A stretch of 21,940 nt of DNA from a virus: the IMG/VR virus record IMGVR_UViG_3300010300_000131, positions 1 through 21,940 of that record, one strand, 5' to 3'. The position numbers and the translations under genes are program-made. A model generated the notes under the pieces. That model did no database searches and was not told where the DNA came from. It saw nothing but the letters and a program-made list of their open reading frames with translations. This document shows positions 8,571 to 14,078 of this stretch, in pieces; positions within the stretch are counted from its first letter, which is position 1, and the number at the start of each line of letters is the position of its first letter.

Positions 8571-8893
8571 CTTATTCTCCTTCTATTTCTTAATGTTGCT
8601 CCCAAGGCCTGCCTCACTATGCCTCTGGGTGCTTGTTTGCTACGCCCTCGTTCTAACAGATCAATGTAAGGCACACGGTTTTGGATCTGAATCTGTCTTT
8701 CCACACTGCTTGATGCTGTGGGGTTAGTTCCTTGTTTCATTTTCCAACCGCGTCTTGCTCTGCCTTTGTCTATTGGAGTTGCGTCTTTGACTTCCTCCAA
8801 TAAAGTGTTTGCGATGCGGGTGCTCACTTTGGTCATTTCTCTACTGACCTTGTTGAACACCGCATCTAGATTTTTTAATCTACCAGATATCAT
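8567..8893 (-). CDS. HK97 gp10-like head-tail/tail completion protein
   Basis: 108 residues, very basic at the C-terminus (RNRRRIR). The sequence DATPIDKGRARRGWK followed by PYIDLLERGRSKQAP and a final helix is the pattern of HK97 gp10-like proteins (tPvdtG-LR, YA-ylE-G, Al). That family is generally placed at the neck or tail completion stage. It differs from the usual order in lying after the tail tube gene instead of before it. Its ATG has no clear ribosome site, six bases after the previous stop, so it may be read by reinitiation. It overlaps the chaperone start by ATGA. Confidence 0.75.
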   Translation of the reverse strand: MISGRLKNLDAVFNKVSREMTKVSTRIANTLLEEVKDATPIDKGRARRGWKMKQGTNPTASSSVERQIQIQNRVPYIDLLERGRSKQAPRGIVRQALGATLRNRRRIR

Positions 8894-8898
8894 TCTGA

Positions 8899-9303
8899 TT
8901 ACACAGTTGCTTCTACTAAAGGTCCTGTTCCTTGGAATGATACTGTTGCTGTTACCAAGTCATCAAATGATGCTGTTCTTGAAACTGAAGTTAGGATCAC
9001 TTCACCTTCGTAAACTGCTCCTGATGATGAGTTTGGTATAAATTGCACATGCAAAGTGGCATCGTTTGCTGGATCAAACACAGTTGCGCCTGTTTCTGTT
9101 GTGTCATACACAACTTCCATAGTGCCTGTGAATTGATGCAATCCTGCCAAATATGTTCTTGCTCCGTCGCCCATTGCTGTGTTTTCAATTACATCTTTTG
9201 TGTGTTCCACAGTCCAAGATCTAACATTCGCCACTGCCGTCATTGCGCCACCGGAATCTGTTCCATACTTCACTGTACCGTTTTCACCTGTAAGTGTTGC
9301 CAT
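8899..9303 (-). CDS. Major tail tube protein
   Basis: 134 residues, almost entirely beta-strand type with many Thr and Val: GTVKYGTDSGG, VRSWTVEHTKDVIENTAMGDGARTY, GTMEVVYDT, ending VTATVSFQGTGPLVEATV. The SWTVEHTKDV-ENTAMGD stretch is typical of siphophage tail tube proteins, which stack as hexameric rings around the tape measure. Length is in the usual range for a single-domain tube protein without an added Ig-like domain. GAGGAG precedes the ATG, and the upstream stop TAA lies just before it. It precedes the chaperone and tape measure genes, as expected. Confidence 0.87.
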   Translation of the reverse strand: MATLTGENGTVKYGTDSGGAMTAVANVRSWTVEHTKDVIENTAMGDGARTYLAGLHQFTGTMEVVYDTTETGATVFDPANDATLHVQFIPNSSSGAVYEGEVILTSVSRTASFDDLVTATVSFQGTGPLVEATV

Positions 9304-9305
9304 GA

Positions 9306-9587
9306 TTATTTCTCCTCGTTATTGTTTTTAAAATCATCCTCTGAATATGTCCAATTGTCTTCTTCCAAATCCATTTCACTGTGTTTGATTTGTTCAATTA
9401 GATCCTCGTTGGATAATTGTGTTGATTGTTTAACTTCTGGTTCTGCAATTTTCAATTTGCGTTTAGAAGTTTTTTTCGTAGATGTGTTTGAAGTTTTTTC
9501 AGTCCAACCTGCATCTAGAAACCTCTGTAATCTGTCTGCTTCTATTTTTTTAGATTCTTGATCTTTGTGTATGGTAATATATTTCAT
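9306..9587 (-). CDS. Small charged protein of the head-tail region, unknown
   Basis: 93 residues. It has a compact N-terminus (MKYITIHKDQE, then ADRLQRFLDAGWTEK), a Lys/Thr/Ser-rich middle (about residues 32-46) and a very acidic C-terminus with many Asp, Glu and Asn. The RFLDAGW segment could form a short helix-turn docking motif; the rest looks disordered. It overlaps the upstream gene by one base (TAATG), so it belongs to the head-tail joining group between tail terminator and tail tube. I do not recognise a family and assign no function. Confidence 0.7.
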   Translation of the reverse strand: MKYITIHKDQESKKIEADRLQRFLDAGWTEKTSNTSTKKTSKRKLKIAEPEVKQSTQLSNEDLIEQIKHSEMDLEEDNWTYSEDDFKNNNEEK

Positions 9588-10036
9588 TATACTGCTCCTT
9601 TGGTAAATGAATATCTCACTTCCACTGTCATTACAAATTCTCCCAGTGGTGGTGTTCTATCAATCACTTCTATTGTTCTTACTCGTGTCGTACTGGCCCT
9701 CGCCTCTGCTAATTCTCTGGTTCTGTCCGCATTGAGTGTTTCTTCTATGCGTTCTATCAATTCATTGCGTTTTTGATCCACAGTGGTGATAGAACCTTGA
9801 CGGCCATCTGCTCTCACAAATCCTCTGATGGCAACTTCTATGATGCCTCTGCGATAACCACCCATGGCATCGTCTTCTCTGGTTTCATTGCCTGTGGTTA
9901 TTAACACAGCAGGAAACTGTGTGATTGCCAATTTGTTCACATCAAATGGTTCGCGTGTCACAATGACAGGTTTTGGTGGTCGCATGTCCTCCAATACTTC
10001 AATGATGTTTTGTGCTATGTTTTCTCTGTTGCTCAT
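9587..10036 (-). CDS. Tail terminator/head-tail joining protein
   Basis: 149 residues. It starts with a helix (NRENIAQNIIEVLEDMRPPKP), then FPAVLITTGNE, a strand pair GIIEVAIRGFVRADGRQG, an Arg/Glu helix (KRNELIERIEETLNADR) and a final strand EFVMTVEVRYSF. This helix-strand-helix-strand order is that of tail terminator proteins (gpU-like), which cap the tube and join it to the neck. It lies three bases after the connector gene and one-base overlaps the next. The family name is inferred from order and predicted secondary structure; a minor neck protein is the alternative. Confidence 0.72.
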   Translation of the reverse strand: MSNRENIAQNIIEVLEDMRPPKPVIVTREPFDVNKLAITQFPAVLITTGNETREDDAMGGYRRGIIEVAIRGFVRADGRQGSITTVDQKRNELIERIEETLNADRTRELAEARASTTRVRTIEVIDRTPPLGEFVMTVEVRYSFTKGAV

Positions 10037-10039
10037 TCT

Positions 10040-10492
10040 TTACCTTTTTAGGCGCAAGAAATGAGTAGGTTCTCTTTCAGCATCATCCACTGTGCCTGAA
10101 GAATCCAAATCATATTCTACACCGTCTCTCAGCACAAGATCCATTTCTCTCTCGTACTCTCGTCTGTAAAATTCCATTTTTCTTTCAAATATGTCCACTG
10201 CTTCGTCAAACTTGGCCAATTTAGGGTATATGTGAAAACCCAATGCTTGATAGCATGCCGCTCTGGTCAATTGACTGGCGGTGTATAGATCATCGTCCGG
10301 TTCATTTTGTCCTGTGGAAATGTATTTTAAATCATACAGTCCAATCTGTTGAGTAGGCCACCATCTAATACGCAAATCTCTAAACACATCTTGTTGTGCT
10401 CTAGAAATTTCGTCAGTGAAGTCTGGTATGCCGTATGACAGAATATCCGGTTCGTATTCAGTGATGTCGCTGATTGTTAAAAGTGTTGCCAT
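10040..10492 (-). CDS. Head-tail connector (adaptor) with C-terminal EF-hand-like loop
   Basis: 150 residues, mostly helical: FTDEISRAQQDVFRDLRIRWW, then LTRAACYQALGFHIYP and a long helix DEAVDIFERKMEFYRREYE. This resembles gp6-type or adaptor proteins that dock under the portal. At residues 128-139 the sequence DLDSSGTVDDAE fits the 12-residue EF-hand loop (Asp at 1 and 3, Ser at 5, Gly 6, Val 8, Asp 9, Glu 12), so calcium binding is plausible. It is the first gene after the non-coding interval and the capsid terminator, and thus probably begins a separate transcript for the neck and tail genes. Confidence 0.8.
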   Translation of the reverse strand: MATLLTISDITEYEPDILSYGIPDFTDEISRAQQDVFRDLRIRWWPTQQIGLYDLKYISTGQNEPDDDLYTASQLTRAACYQALGFHIYPKLAKFDEAVDIFERKMEFYRREYEREMDLVLRDGVEYDLDSSGTVDDAEREPTHFLRLKR

Positions 10493-10544
10493 GCGAGTTT
10501 CTGCTCCATTAAAAATTGATTAAAAACAAGTTCTGCTTGTCAGT

Positions 10545-10552
10545 TATTTATA
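10545..10552 (-). promoter_or_regulatory. TATAAATA box (late-promoter-like) before connector gene
   Basis: The minus strand reads TATAAATA, identical to the T4 late promoter consensus, 52 bases before the connector ATG. It is followed by a 5-bp stem (10540-10536 with 10530-10526) and a T-run. The role is inferred; no phage late sigma factor is encoded in this window. Confidence 0.35.
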
Positions 10553-10581
10553 TCTTTGTGAGTTTTTTGAAAAGATTTACA

Positions 10582-10612
10582 GGGCAACTGCTTATGCTGA
10601 AAACAGTTGCCC
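10582..10612 (-). terminator. Hairpin, 9-bp stem GGGCAACTG
   Basis: Perfect 9-bp inverted repeat (10612-10604 with 10590-10582) and a 13-base loop. Only a broken T-rich stretch follows on the minus strand, so it could be a weak terminator or a structural element of an RNA starting at the box 10661-10654. Confidence 0.4.
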
Positions 10613-10653
10613 CACATTTAAGAGATAAAAAATGTCCGCTGTAAAGCGACAAG

Positions 10654-10661
10654 TATTTATT
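10654..10661 (-). promoter_or_regulatory. AATAAATA box, second of three
   Basis: The minus strand reads AATAAATA, followed at once by a small imperfect inverted repeat (TGTCGCT..AGCGGACA, one bulge) and six T (10632-10627). It resembles the other two boxes in layout. Promoter function is inferred. Confidence 0.3.
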
Positions 10662-10689
10662 TCTGTGTGTGGTAAGAATTGTGTTAAAA

Positions 10690-10728
10690 CTGGGAGAGCG
10701 TTAGAAATGAGCAATTACACTCTCCCAG
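10690..10728 (-). terminator. Hairpin, 9-bp stem CTGGGAGAG with T-run
   Basis: Perfect 9-bp stem (10728-10720 with 10698-10690), 21-base loop, then TTTT on the minus strand. A run of seven T also lies just upstream (10735-10729), and A-rich flanks on both sides would allow termination in either direction. The loop is longer than in typical terminators. Confidence 0.45.
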
Positions 10729-10756
10729 AAAAAAAGTCGTCTATGTCAGACAGTTT

Positions 10757-10764
10757 TATTTATC
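10757..10764 (-). promoter_or_regulatory. GATAAATA box, first of three
   Basis: The minus strand reads GATAAATA only five bases after the T-tract of the capsid terminator. It is followed by a GTCT/AGAC stem and seven T. A start here would restart transcription right after termination. Function is inferred. Confidence 0.3.
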
Positions 10765-10768
10765 ACTC

Positions 10769-10795
10769 AAAAAGAAAGGGCCCGAAGGCCCTTTC
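10769..10795 (-). terminator. Intrinsic terminator after major capsid gene
   Basis: On the minus strand, a perfect 9-bp stem (GAAAGGGCC with GGCCCTTTC, 10795-10787 and 10782-10774) closes a TTCG tetraloop and is followed by five T (10773-10769). It lies 32 bases after the capsid stop codon. It is a classic rho-independent terminator that would limit read-through into the neck and tail genes. Confidence 0.9.
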
Positions 10796-10827
10796 AATGT
10801 TAAGTTTGTTGAAGGTTAACTTATAGA

Positions 10828-11685
10828 TTATAAGTTAGCGTCTCCAATTAATGCTACTCCGTATTCGTCGAACAATTCAGAAACACCATATGCCCAAGAT
10901 CCAACGATTTCGTCAGCTCTTAAAGAAGCATCTCTTTGGTTTTCAATTCTGAACTCTCTTTTGATCATTACGCCCAATGCGTCTTGATGGAAAGCACCGC
11001 CCACGAATGCGCCTGCTGAGTCACCAGTTACTGTGTTTGATTCCACTATAACAAGATTTGCTATACGGCCTACAAAACCAGTTCTGATTGCCTCGTTAGC
11101 AACATCAGAAACATTACCAGAAGCACCAAAAGTGTTTGATAAACTTTTCTTGATCTGGAATGCTTGTTTAGGGTGTAACACACAGTAGATGTCACCTGAA
11201 GGCACATTATTTGATCTCAATAATGCTTGGGCCTTAAATAGGTCTTCCACTGTTAACTCTCTTGCGCCTGAACCCACAACATTTGTTGTGAATCCTGTGA
11301 AAAGAGCGGCAACATCTTTGTCAAATTGTTCTGCTAGTGCACCACCAATTTGAGTTCCCACTGCTTGTGCCACATTGTCTGTAGCAGTTTCTTTCATAAG
11401 ATCAGTTAATGTTACCATTACACCTCTCTCTGAAGCAGTGATTGTTTTAGATGTTGTCACATCAAAAGTGGCATTAGTTAAATCTGCACCATCTGCTGGT
11501 GAAGACACTGCCACTGTTGGGTAGATTGGCACACTTGCTGTTAAACCAGGTGTTCCAACCATGTTGTAGTTACGGATCAGATTTCTCATCACCGATTTTT
11601 CGTTTAATTGGTAAAGTCCCGCTTGAGTAATATTGTTATACAACGCGGTACTTGCCACTGTATCAAATGCATTTGTTGCTGGCAT
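10828..11685 (-). CDS. Major capsid protein (HK97 fold)
   Basis: 285 residues, with a strong AAGGAG ribosome site. Directly after the scaffold gene and before a strong terminator, as for the most abundant virion protein. Features expected of HK97-fold coat proteins: an N-terminal helix region (LYNNITQAGLYQLNEKSVMRN), a strand-rich E-loop region (VPIYPTVAVSSPADGADL), a spine helix (TDNVAQAVGTQIGGALAEQFD), LEU-rich P-domain text (ELTVEDLFKAQALLRS), YCVLHPKQAFQIKK, and a final REFRIENQRDASLRADEIVGSWAYGV typical of coat protein ends. No N-terminal protease site or delta domain is evident; scaffolding is a separate protein. It carries one DSAG turn (VTGDSAGAFVGG). Confidence 0.92.
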   Translation of the reverse strand: MPATNAFDTVASTALYNNITQAGLYQLNEKSVMRNLIRNYNMVGTPGLTASVPIYPTVAVSSPADGADLTNATFDVTTSKTITASERGVMVTLTDLMKETATDNVAQAVGTQIGGALAEQFDKDVAALFTGFTTNVVGSGARELTVEDLFKAQALLRSNNVPSGDIYCVLHPKQAFQIKKSLSNTFGASGNVSDVANEAIRTGFVGRIANLVIVESNTVTGDSAGAFVGGAFHQDALGVMIKREFRIENQRDASLRADEIVGSWAYGVSELFDEYGVALIGDANL

Positions 11686-11704
11686 TTTGATTCTCCTTGG
11701 TTAG

Positions 11705-12412
11705 TTAAACACGAATACCTTTAGATTTCATTATTTCTTTGTAACGAGCTCTATGTTCAGGTATACTCATGTTAAGTTGACTTATATCATTTGTGGCCAA
11801 CGATTCTTTACTGCCCTGTCCTTGTCCTACACCAGAACCTTTTGGTCCTGCTGAAACAAAGTGAGGATTAGATTGAAGAAACTCATTCACCAAGTCTTTC
11901 ACTTGTATTGGATCACCTGCATCATTGTAACGCACTTGTCCTGTTTTTAAATCAATCACATCCACTGTGCCTGCTTCATTCAACTTCAGTTGATTTTTGA
12001 GCAATTGTGTAACCTGATTAGGGTTAATTGCTCTGGCGTTGGACGCCTCTGATAGCAGTGCACCATCAACCTTGATAGAAGTCAGTTCTGACTGATACTG
12101 TTGGATTTTAGAAGTGAATTTTTCCGCTTGTTCTTTCAACAATTGTTCAAATTGACCTCTTTTTTCCAACTCTATCTGTCGGGTCTTTTCTTCCTTCTCG
12201 ATCAACTTTTGATAGTGATCAACATCTATGCTTCCATACTTTTTTTCGTATTTGGCACGCTCCCTCTGTACTCTTTCTGCCACAATCTTGTCTAAATCTT
12301 GTTGACTGAAAGTTTGAGTTTTGGTTTCTTCTTGAACCGTTGTGGGTTCTGCCTGCTCTTTGATTTCAGGTGCAGTGTCCTGAGATTTTACCGCTTGTAT
12401 TTCTGCGTTCAT
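11705..12412 (-). CDS. Capsid scaffolding protein
   Basis: 235 residues directly upstream of the capsid gene. The N-terminus is Glu/Gln/Thr-rich and likely disordered. A long charged coiled coil follows (about residues 38-115, QQDLDKIVAERVQRERAKYEKK then QFEQLLKEQAEKF), next a compact region with LKTGQVRYNDAGDPIQVKD, a Gly/Ser-rich stretch GPKGSGVGQGQG, and a basic C-terminus (RARYKEIMKSKGIRV), as expected for coat binding. This is the usual pattern of scaffold proteins that guide procapsid assembly and then leave. The ATG has an ideal AGGAGG site. No protease Ser/His motif is seen. Confidence 0.87.
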   Translation of the reverse strand: MNAEIQAVKSQDTAPEIKEQAEPTTVQEETKTQTFSQQDLDKIVAERVQRERAKYEKKYGSIDVDHYQKLIEKEEKTRQIELEKRGQFEQLLKEQAEKFTSKIQQYQSELTSIKVDGALLSEASNARAINPNQVTQLLKNQLKLNEAGTVDVIDLKTGQVRYNDAGDPIQVKDLVNEFLQSNPHFVSAGPKGSGVGQGQGSKESLATNDISQLNMSIPEHRARYKEIMKSKGIRV

Positions 12413-12470
12413 TATGTCCTCCTTTTATAATGAGTTGAGTTGACTCCCTGTCCAATGACAGTAACAGTGT

Positions 12471-12478
12471 TATTTAGC
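12471..12478 (-). promoter_or_regulatory. GCTAAATA box before scaffold gene
   Basis: The minus strand reads GCTAAATA just after the stop of the 26-residue peptide gene and 58 bases before the scaffold ATG. A 5-bp stem CTGTC/GACAG with a four-base loop follows at 12461-12448. It resembles the other TAAATA boxes, but is a weaker match. Confidence 0.22.
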
Positions 12479-12480
12479 GA

Positions 12481-12561
12481 TTAGCGTTTTCTTTTGCCTC
12501 GCATTGAACCTTTTGAAGATTTTTTGTTCTTGTTGGGTTTTCTTTTTCCTCGCATTGCCAT
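12481..12561 (-). CDS. 26-residue Lys/Arg-rich peptide with repeated RGKRK
   Basis: Twenty-six codons, ATG at 12561 and TAA at 12483-12481. It starts MAMRGKRK and ends with a second MRGKRKR; the middle is Lys/Asn/Ser. More than half of the residues are Lys, Arg or Asn. An AAGGAG site lies 7 bases upstream, and the gene begins two bases after the methyltransferase stop, so translation is well supported. It shares the RGKR end with the 42-residue protein at 13948-14076. Such basic peptides could bind DNA or the inner capsid, or be substrates of the adjacent enzymes; neither is shown. Very short genes can be spurious, but the ribosome site and repeat argue against that. Confidence 0.7.
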   Translation of the reverse strand: MAMRGKRKPNKNKKSSKGSMRGKRKR

Positions 12562-12563
12562 GA

Positions 12564-13130
12564 TTATGCTCCTTGTTTGTTGGGTTTCATTATGACATCG
12601 CTTCTTAAATGATGTGCAATGTGATAATTCAGTTTCAACAACAGATCAATCACTGTTTGATTTTCGTTGCGTTTGTTTTCAAACATGATGACTGGTCTGC
12701 TGATCATAATTGTATTTAATGCACCTCTAATCACTTCCAATTCACCCTGTTCCACATCAATCTTGATCAAGTCAACACCTTGCAATTTGAAACTGTCCAG
12801 GGTTGTGCCTTGCACTGTGTGACTGGTGGTTTCTTGCCATTTGGATTGTCTTCTTGGTGCCACACTGCCATGTGCAGGATTGTTTGTGATGTTGGGTATT
12901 TGCAATGTCACTGTGCTTTCATGATCCATCAATGCACACTGATGTGCCTGTATTTTTGTATTGGTAATTAATTTTTTAAATGTGTTAGGATTGGGTTCAA
13001 ATGCCACCACTGTGTCAAACAGATCCACAAATGGATGACTGGTGTCACCATCATTGGCACCCACATCTACATATGTGCGTGTTTGTTTGCAGTGTGGTAT
13101 TGCAAACCTACTGATCAGTGTTGAGCTCAT
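12564..13130 (-). CDS. FkbM-family SAM-dependent methyltransferase
   Basis: 188 residues with the FkbM signature in order: YVDVGANDGD (motif I for S-adenosylmethionine, residues 20-29), FEPNP (44-48), TTLDSF (109-114) and DLIKIDVEQGE (120-130), then VIMFENKRNE. FkbM enzymes O-methylate sugars or other small hydroxylated groups; the substrate here is unknown. Length is somewhat shorter than many family members but all core motifs are present. ATG 13130 has AAAGGA six bases upstream and overlaps the ATP-grasp gene end by 23 bases. It lies inside the head gene cluster between portal and scaffold, an unusual place for such an enzyme. The first 19 bases are nearly repeated at 13933-13951. Confidence 0.9.
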   Translation of the reverse strand: MSSTLISRFAIPHCKQTRTYVDVGANDGDTSHPFVDLFDTVVAFEPNPNTFKKLITNTKIQAHQCALMDHESTVTLQIPNITNNPAHGSVAPRRQSKWQETTSHTVQGTTLDSFKLQGVDLIKIDVEQGELEVIRGALNTIMISRPVIMFENKRNENQTVIDLLLKLNYHIAHHLRSDVIMKPNKQGA

Positions 13131-13929
13131 TTTGTATCCTTTTATAGATTATGTCTGTGCCCATTTTGTTTCCATATTTGCCTTTTTTTGGCAATGTGTC
13201 CATTTCAGCAATCACTGTGTGTGTATCACCTATCATGTCTATTCTCATAAATTCAAACATTTCTCCCAAGGCCAATGCTCTGTCAATCTGTGTGGTCCAA
13301 TTTGCAGGTTTTGTAAAATTACCTTTTCTGCTGTTGACCAACACAAAACCCAAATCATTTCCATCTATGTCCACGATGTTTTCGTATTCGTCTTTTATGG
13401 ATATATCTGAAATAACCTGTGTGAATATGTGTTTGCCCTTGTAGATAAAATGTTTATAATCTATTCTGCTGTGGATGTTAGGTTCGCTAAAAAATATTTC
13501 ATCCATGTTTGCATAATCATAAATTTTATATTCCTTCCTATTCAAACTTTTGTTTCTAATCCAATTGACCAGTTCTTTGTATGATTGAATGCCATTGCGA
13601 CCATTACGATTTACTGTGACATTATTGTTGATTACTCTTGCATTGGCACCACTGTACAATCCACATTTGATCCAATAATCATCATGTTTTGTCATATTGT
13701 AAACTGTGTCGATGTCTTTGTCTGCAAAAAGTGTTGGTGCACACCAATCCCCATAATTTTTTTTGATGTGTTGTTTCATTGTGTATTTGTTTTGCATCAC
13801 AGCATACAGAGGAGATTGTGTGCTACGGTGATGACATGATTGAATCAATTTATTCAGAGCAAATGATTCATATCCTAAATCATACTGCAATCGATTTTTG
13901 CTGGCGATGTTTGAACTATAAGGAGGCAT
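13108..13929 (-). CDS. TupA-like ATP-grasp protein
   Basis: 273 residues. The pattern agrees with TupA-like ATP-grasp enzymes: NKYTMKQHIKKNYGDW (about 47-62), DYWIKC then SGAN (84-96, nucleotide-binding lysine K88 and loop), RIDYKHFIYKGKH (155-167), TKPANW (206-211), and FEFMRIDMIGD followed by AEMDTLPKKGKYG (225-252) with R229, D231 and E242 as likely ATP/metal ligands. The family includes teichuronopeptide ligase TupA and joins acids to amines or decorates surface polymers. The ATG at 13929 has no clear ribosome site and sits inside an 11-codon frame starting at 13951, so coupling is likely. It is flanked by 19-base imperfect direct repeats, suggesting insertion. It looks AT-richer than the portal gene. 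Substrate unknown. Confidence 0.8.
   Translation of the reverse strand: MPPYSSNIASKNRLQYDLGYESFALNKLIQSCHHRSTQSPLYAVMQNKYTMKQHIKKNYGDWCAPTLFADKDIDTVYNMTKHDDYWIKCGLYSGANARVINNNVTVNRNGRNGIQSYKELVNWIRNKSLNRKEYKIYDYANMDEIFFSEPNIHSRIDYKHFIYKGKHIFTQVISDISIKDEYENIVDIDGNDLGFVLVNSRKGNFTKPANWTTQIDRALALGEMFEFMRIDMIGDTHTVIAEMDTLPKKGKYGNKMGTDIIYKRIQNELNTDQ
13112..13130. repeat. 19-base imperfect direct repeat, copy at methyltransferase start
   Basis: Matches 13933-13951 at 17 of 19 bases. This copy holds the start codon of the methyltransferase gene and the end of the ATP-grasp gene. It contains two palindromes: ACTGATCAGT (13110-13119) and TGAGCTCA (13122-13129). Confidence 0.85.
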
Positions 13930-13951
13930 TATTAATCAGTGCTGAGCTCAT
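13916..13951 (-). pseudogene. Remnant methyltransferase start (MSSALINNASL)
   Basis: An ATG at 13951, overlapping the stop of the 42-residue gene (ATGA), opens 11 codons reading MSSALINNASL before TAG. The methyltransferase begins MSSTLIS. The likeness suggests this was the original methyltransferase start before the ATP-grasp gene was inserted. It could now act as a coupling leader for the ATP-grasp gene. Confidence 0.5.
13933..13951. repeat. 19-base imperfect direct repeat, copy before ATP-grasp gene
   Basis: Partner of 13112-13130, offset 821 bases, 17 of 19 identical, with the TGAGCTCA palindrome conserved at 13943-13950. The two copies bracket the ATP-grasp gene almost exactly. Confidence 0.85.
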
Positions 13952-14076
13952 CTGCGTTTGCCACGATAACCTGCGGCCCTGATTGCTCTGCCTTGTCTTT
14001 CTGCTTGTTTTTTTGTTTTGTAAATTTTACCACTGGTGCCCCAACGGTATCCACCCTTGACTTTTCTAACTGGCAT
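13948..14076 (-). CDS. 42-residue basic head-region protein
   Basis: Forty-two residues, ATG at 14076, TGA at 13950-13948, with AGGAG six bases upstream inside the portal gene end. It starts MPVRKVKGGYRWG, continues SGKIYKTKKQAERQGRAI and ends AAGYRGKRR. The compact GGYRWG-SGK-Y pattern followed by a basic helix is typical of small proteins found near head genes of marine phages, whose role is not known to me. It could bind DNA or the portal. It directly precedes the ATP-grasp/methyltransferase pair and shares the RGKR ending with the 26-residue peptide on the other side of that pair. Confidence 0.8.
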   Translation of the reverse strand: MPVRKVKGGYRWGTSGKIYKTKKQAERQGRAIRAAGYRGKRR

Positions 14077-14078
14077 GA

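Larger units (their letters stand above)
10493..10827. other. Non-coding interval with repeated box-hairpin units
   Basis: 335 bases without a credible gene, far longer than any other gap here. On the minus strand it holds the capsid terminator, then three boxes of the type NATAAATA at 10764-10757, 10661-10654 and 10552-10545 (spacing 103 and 109). Each is followed within about 5-20 bases by a short inverted repeat and a run of 5-7 T. Two larger 9-bp stems lie between the boxes. It probably carries the promoter for the connector and tail genes and might encode short structured RNAs. Confidence 0.7.

Noticed and set aside
10582-10612. Possible tRNA or tRNA-like structure
   Set aside because: Only one stem is present; no cloverleaf arms or anticodon loop could be placed around it.
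10632-10826. Plus-strand frame of 64 codons in the non-coding interval
   Set aside because: It runs against all other genes, crosses the capsid terminator stem and the other hairpins, has no ribosome site and no recognisable domain.
12448-12461. CTGTC/GACAG hairpin before the scaffold gene as terminator
   Set aside because: Stem of only 5 bp and no T-tract follows; noted only as part of the box at 12471-12478.
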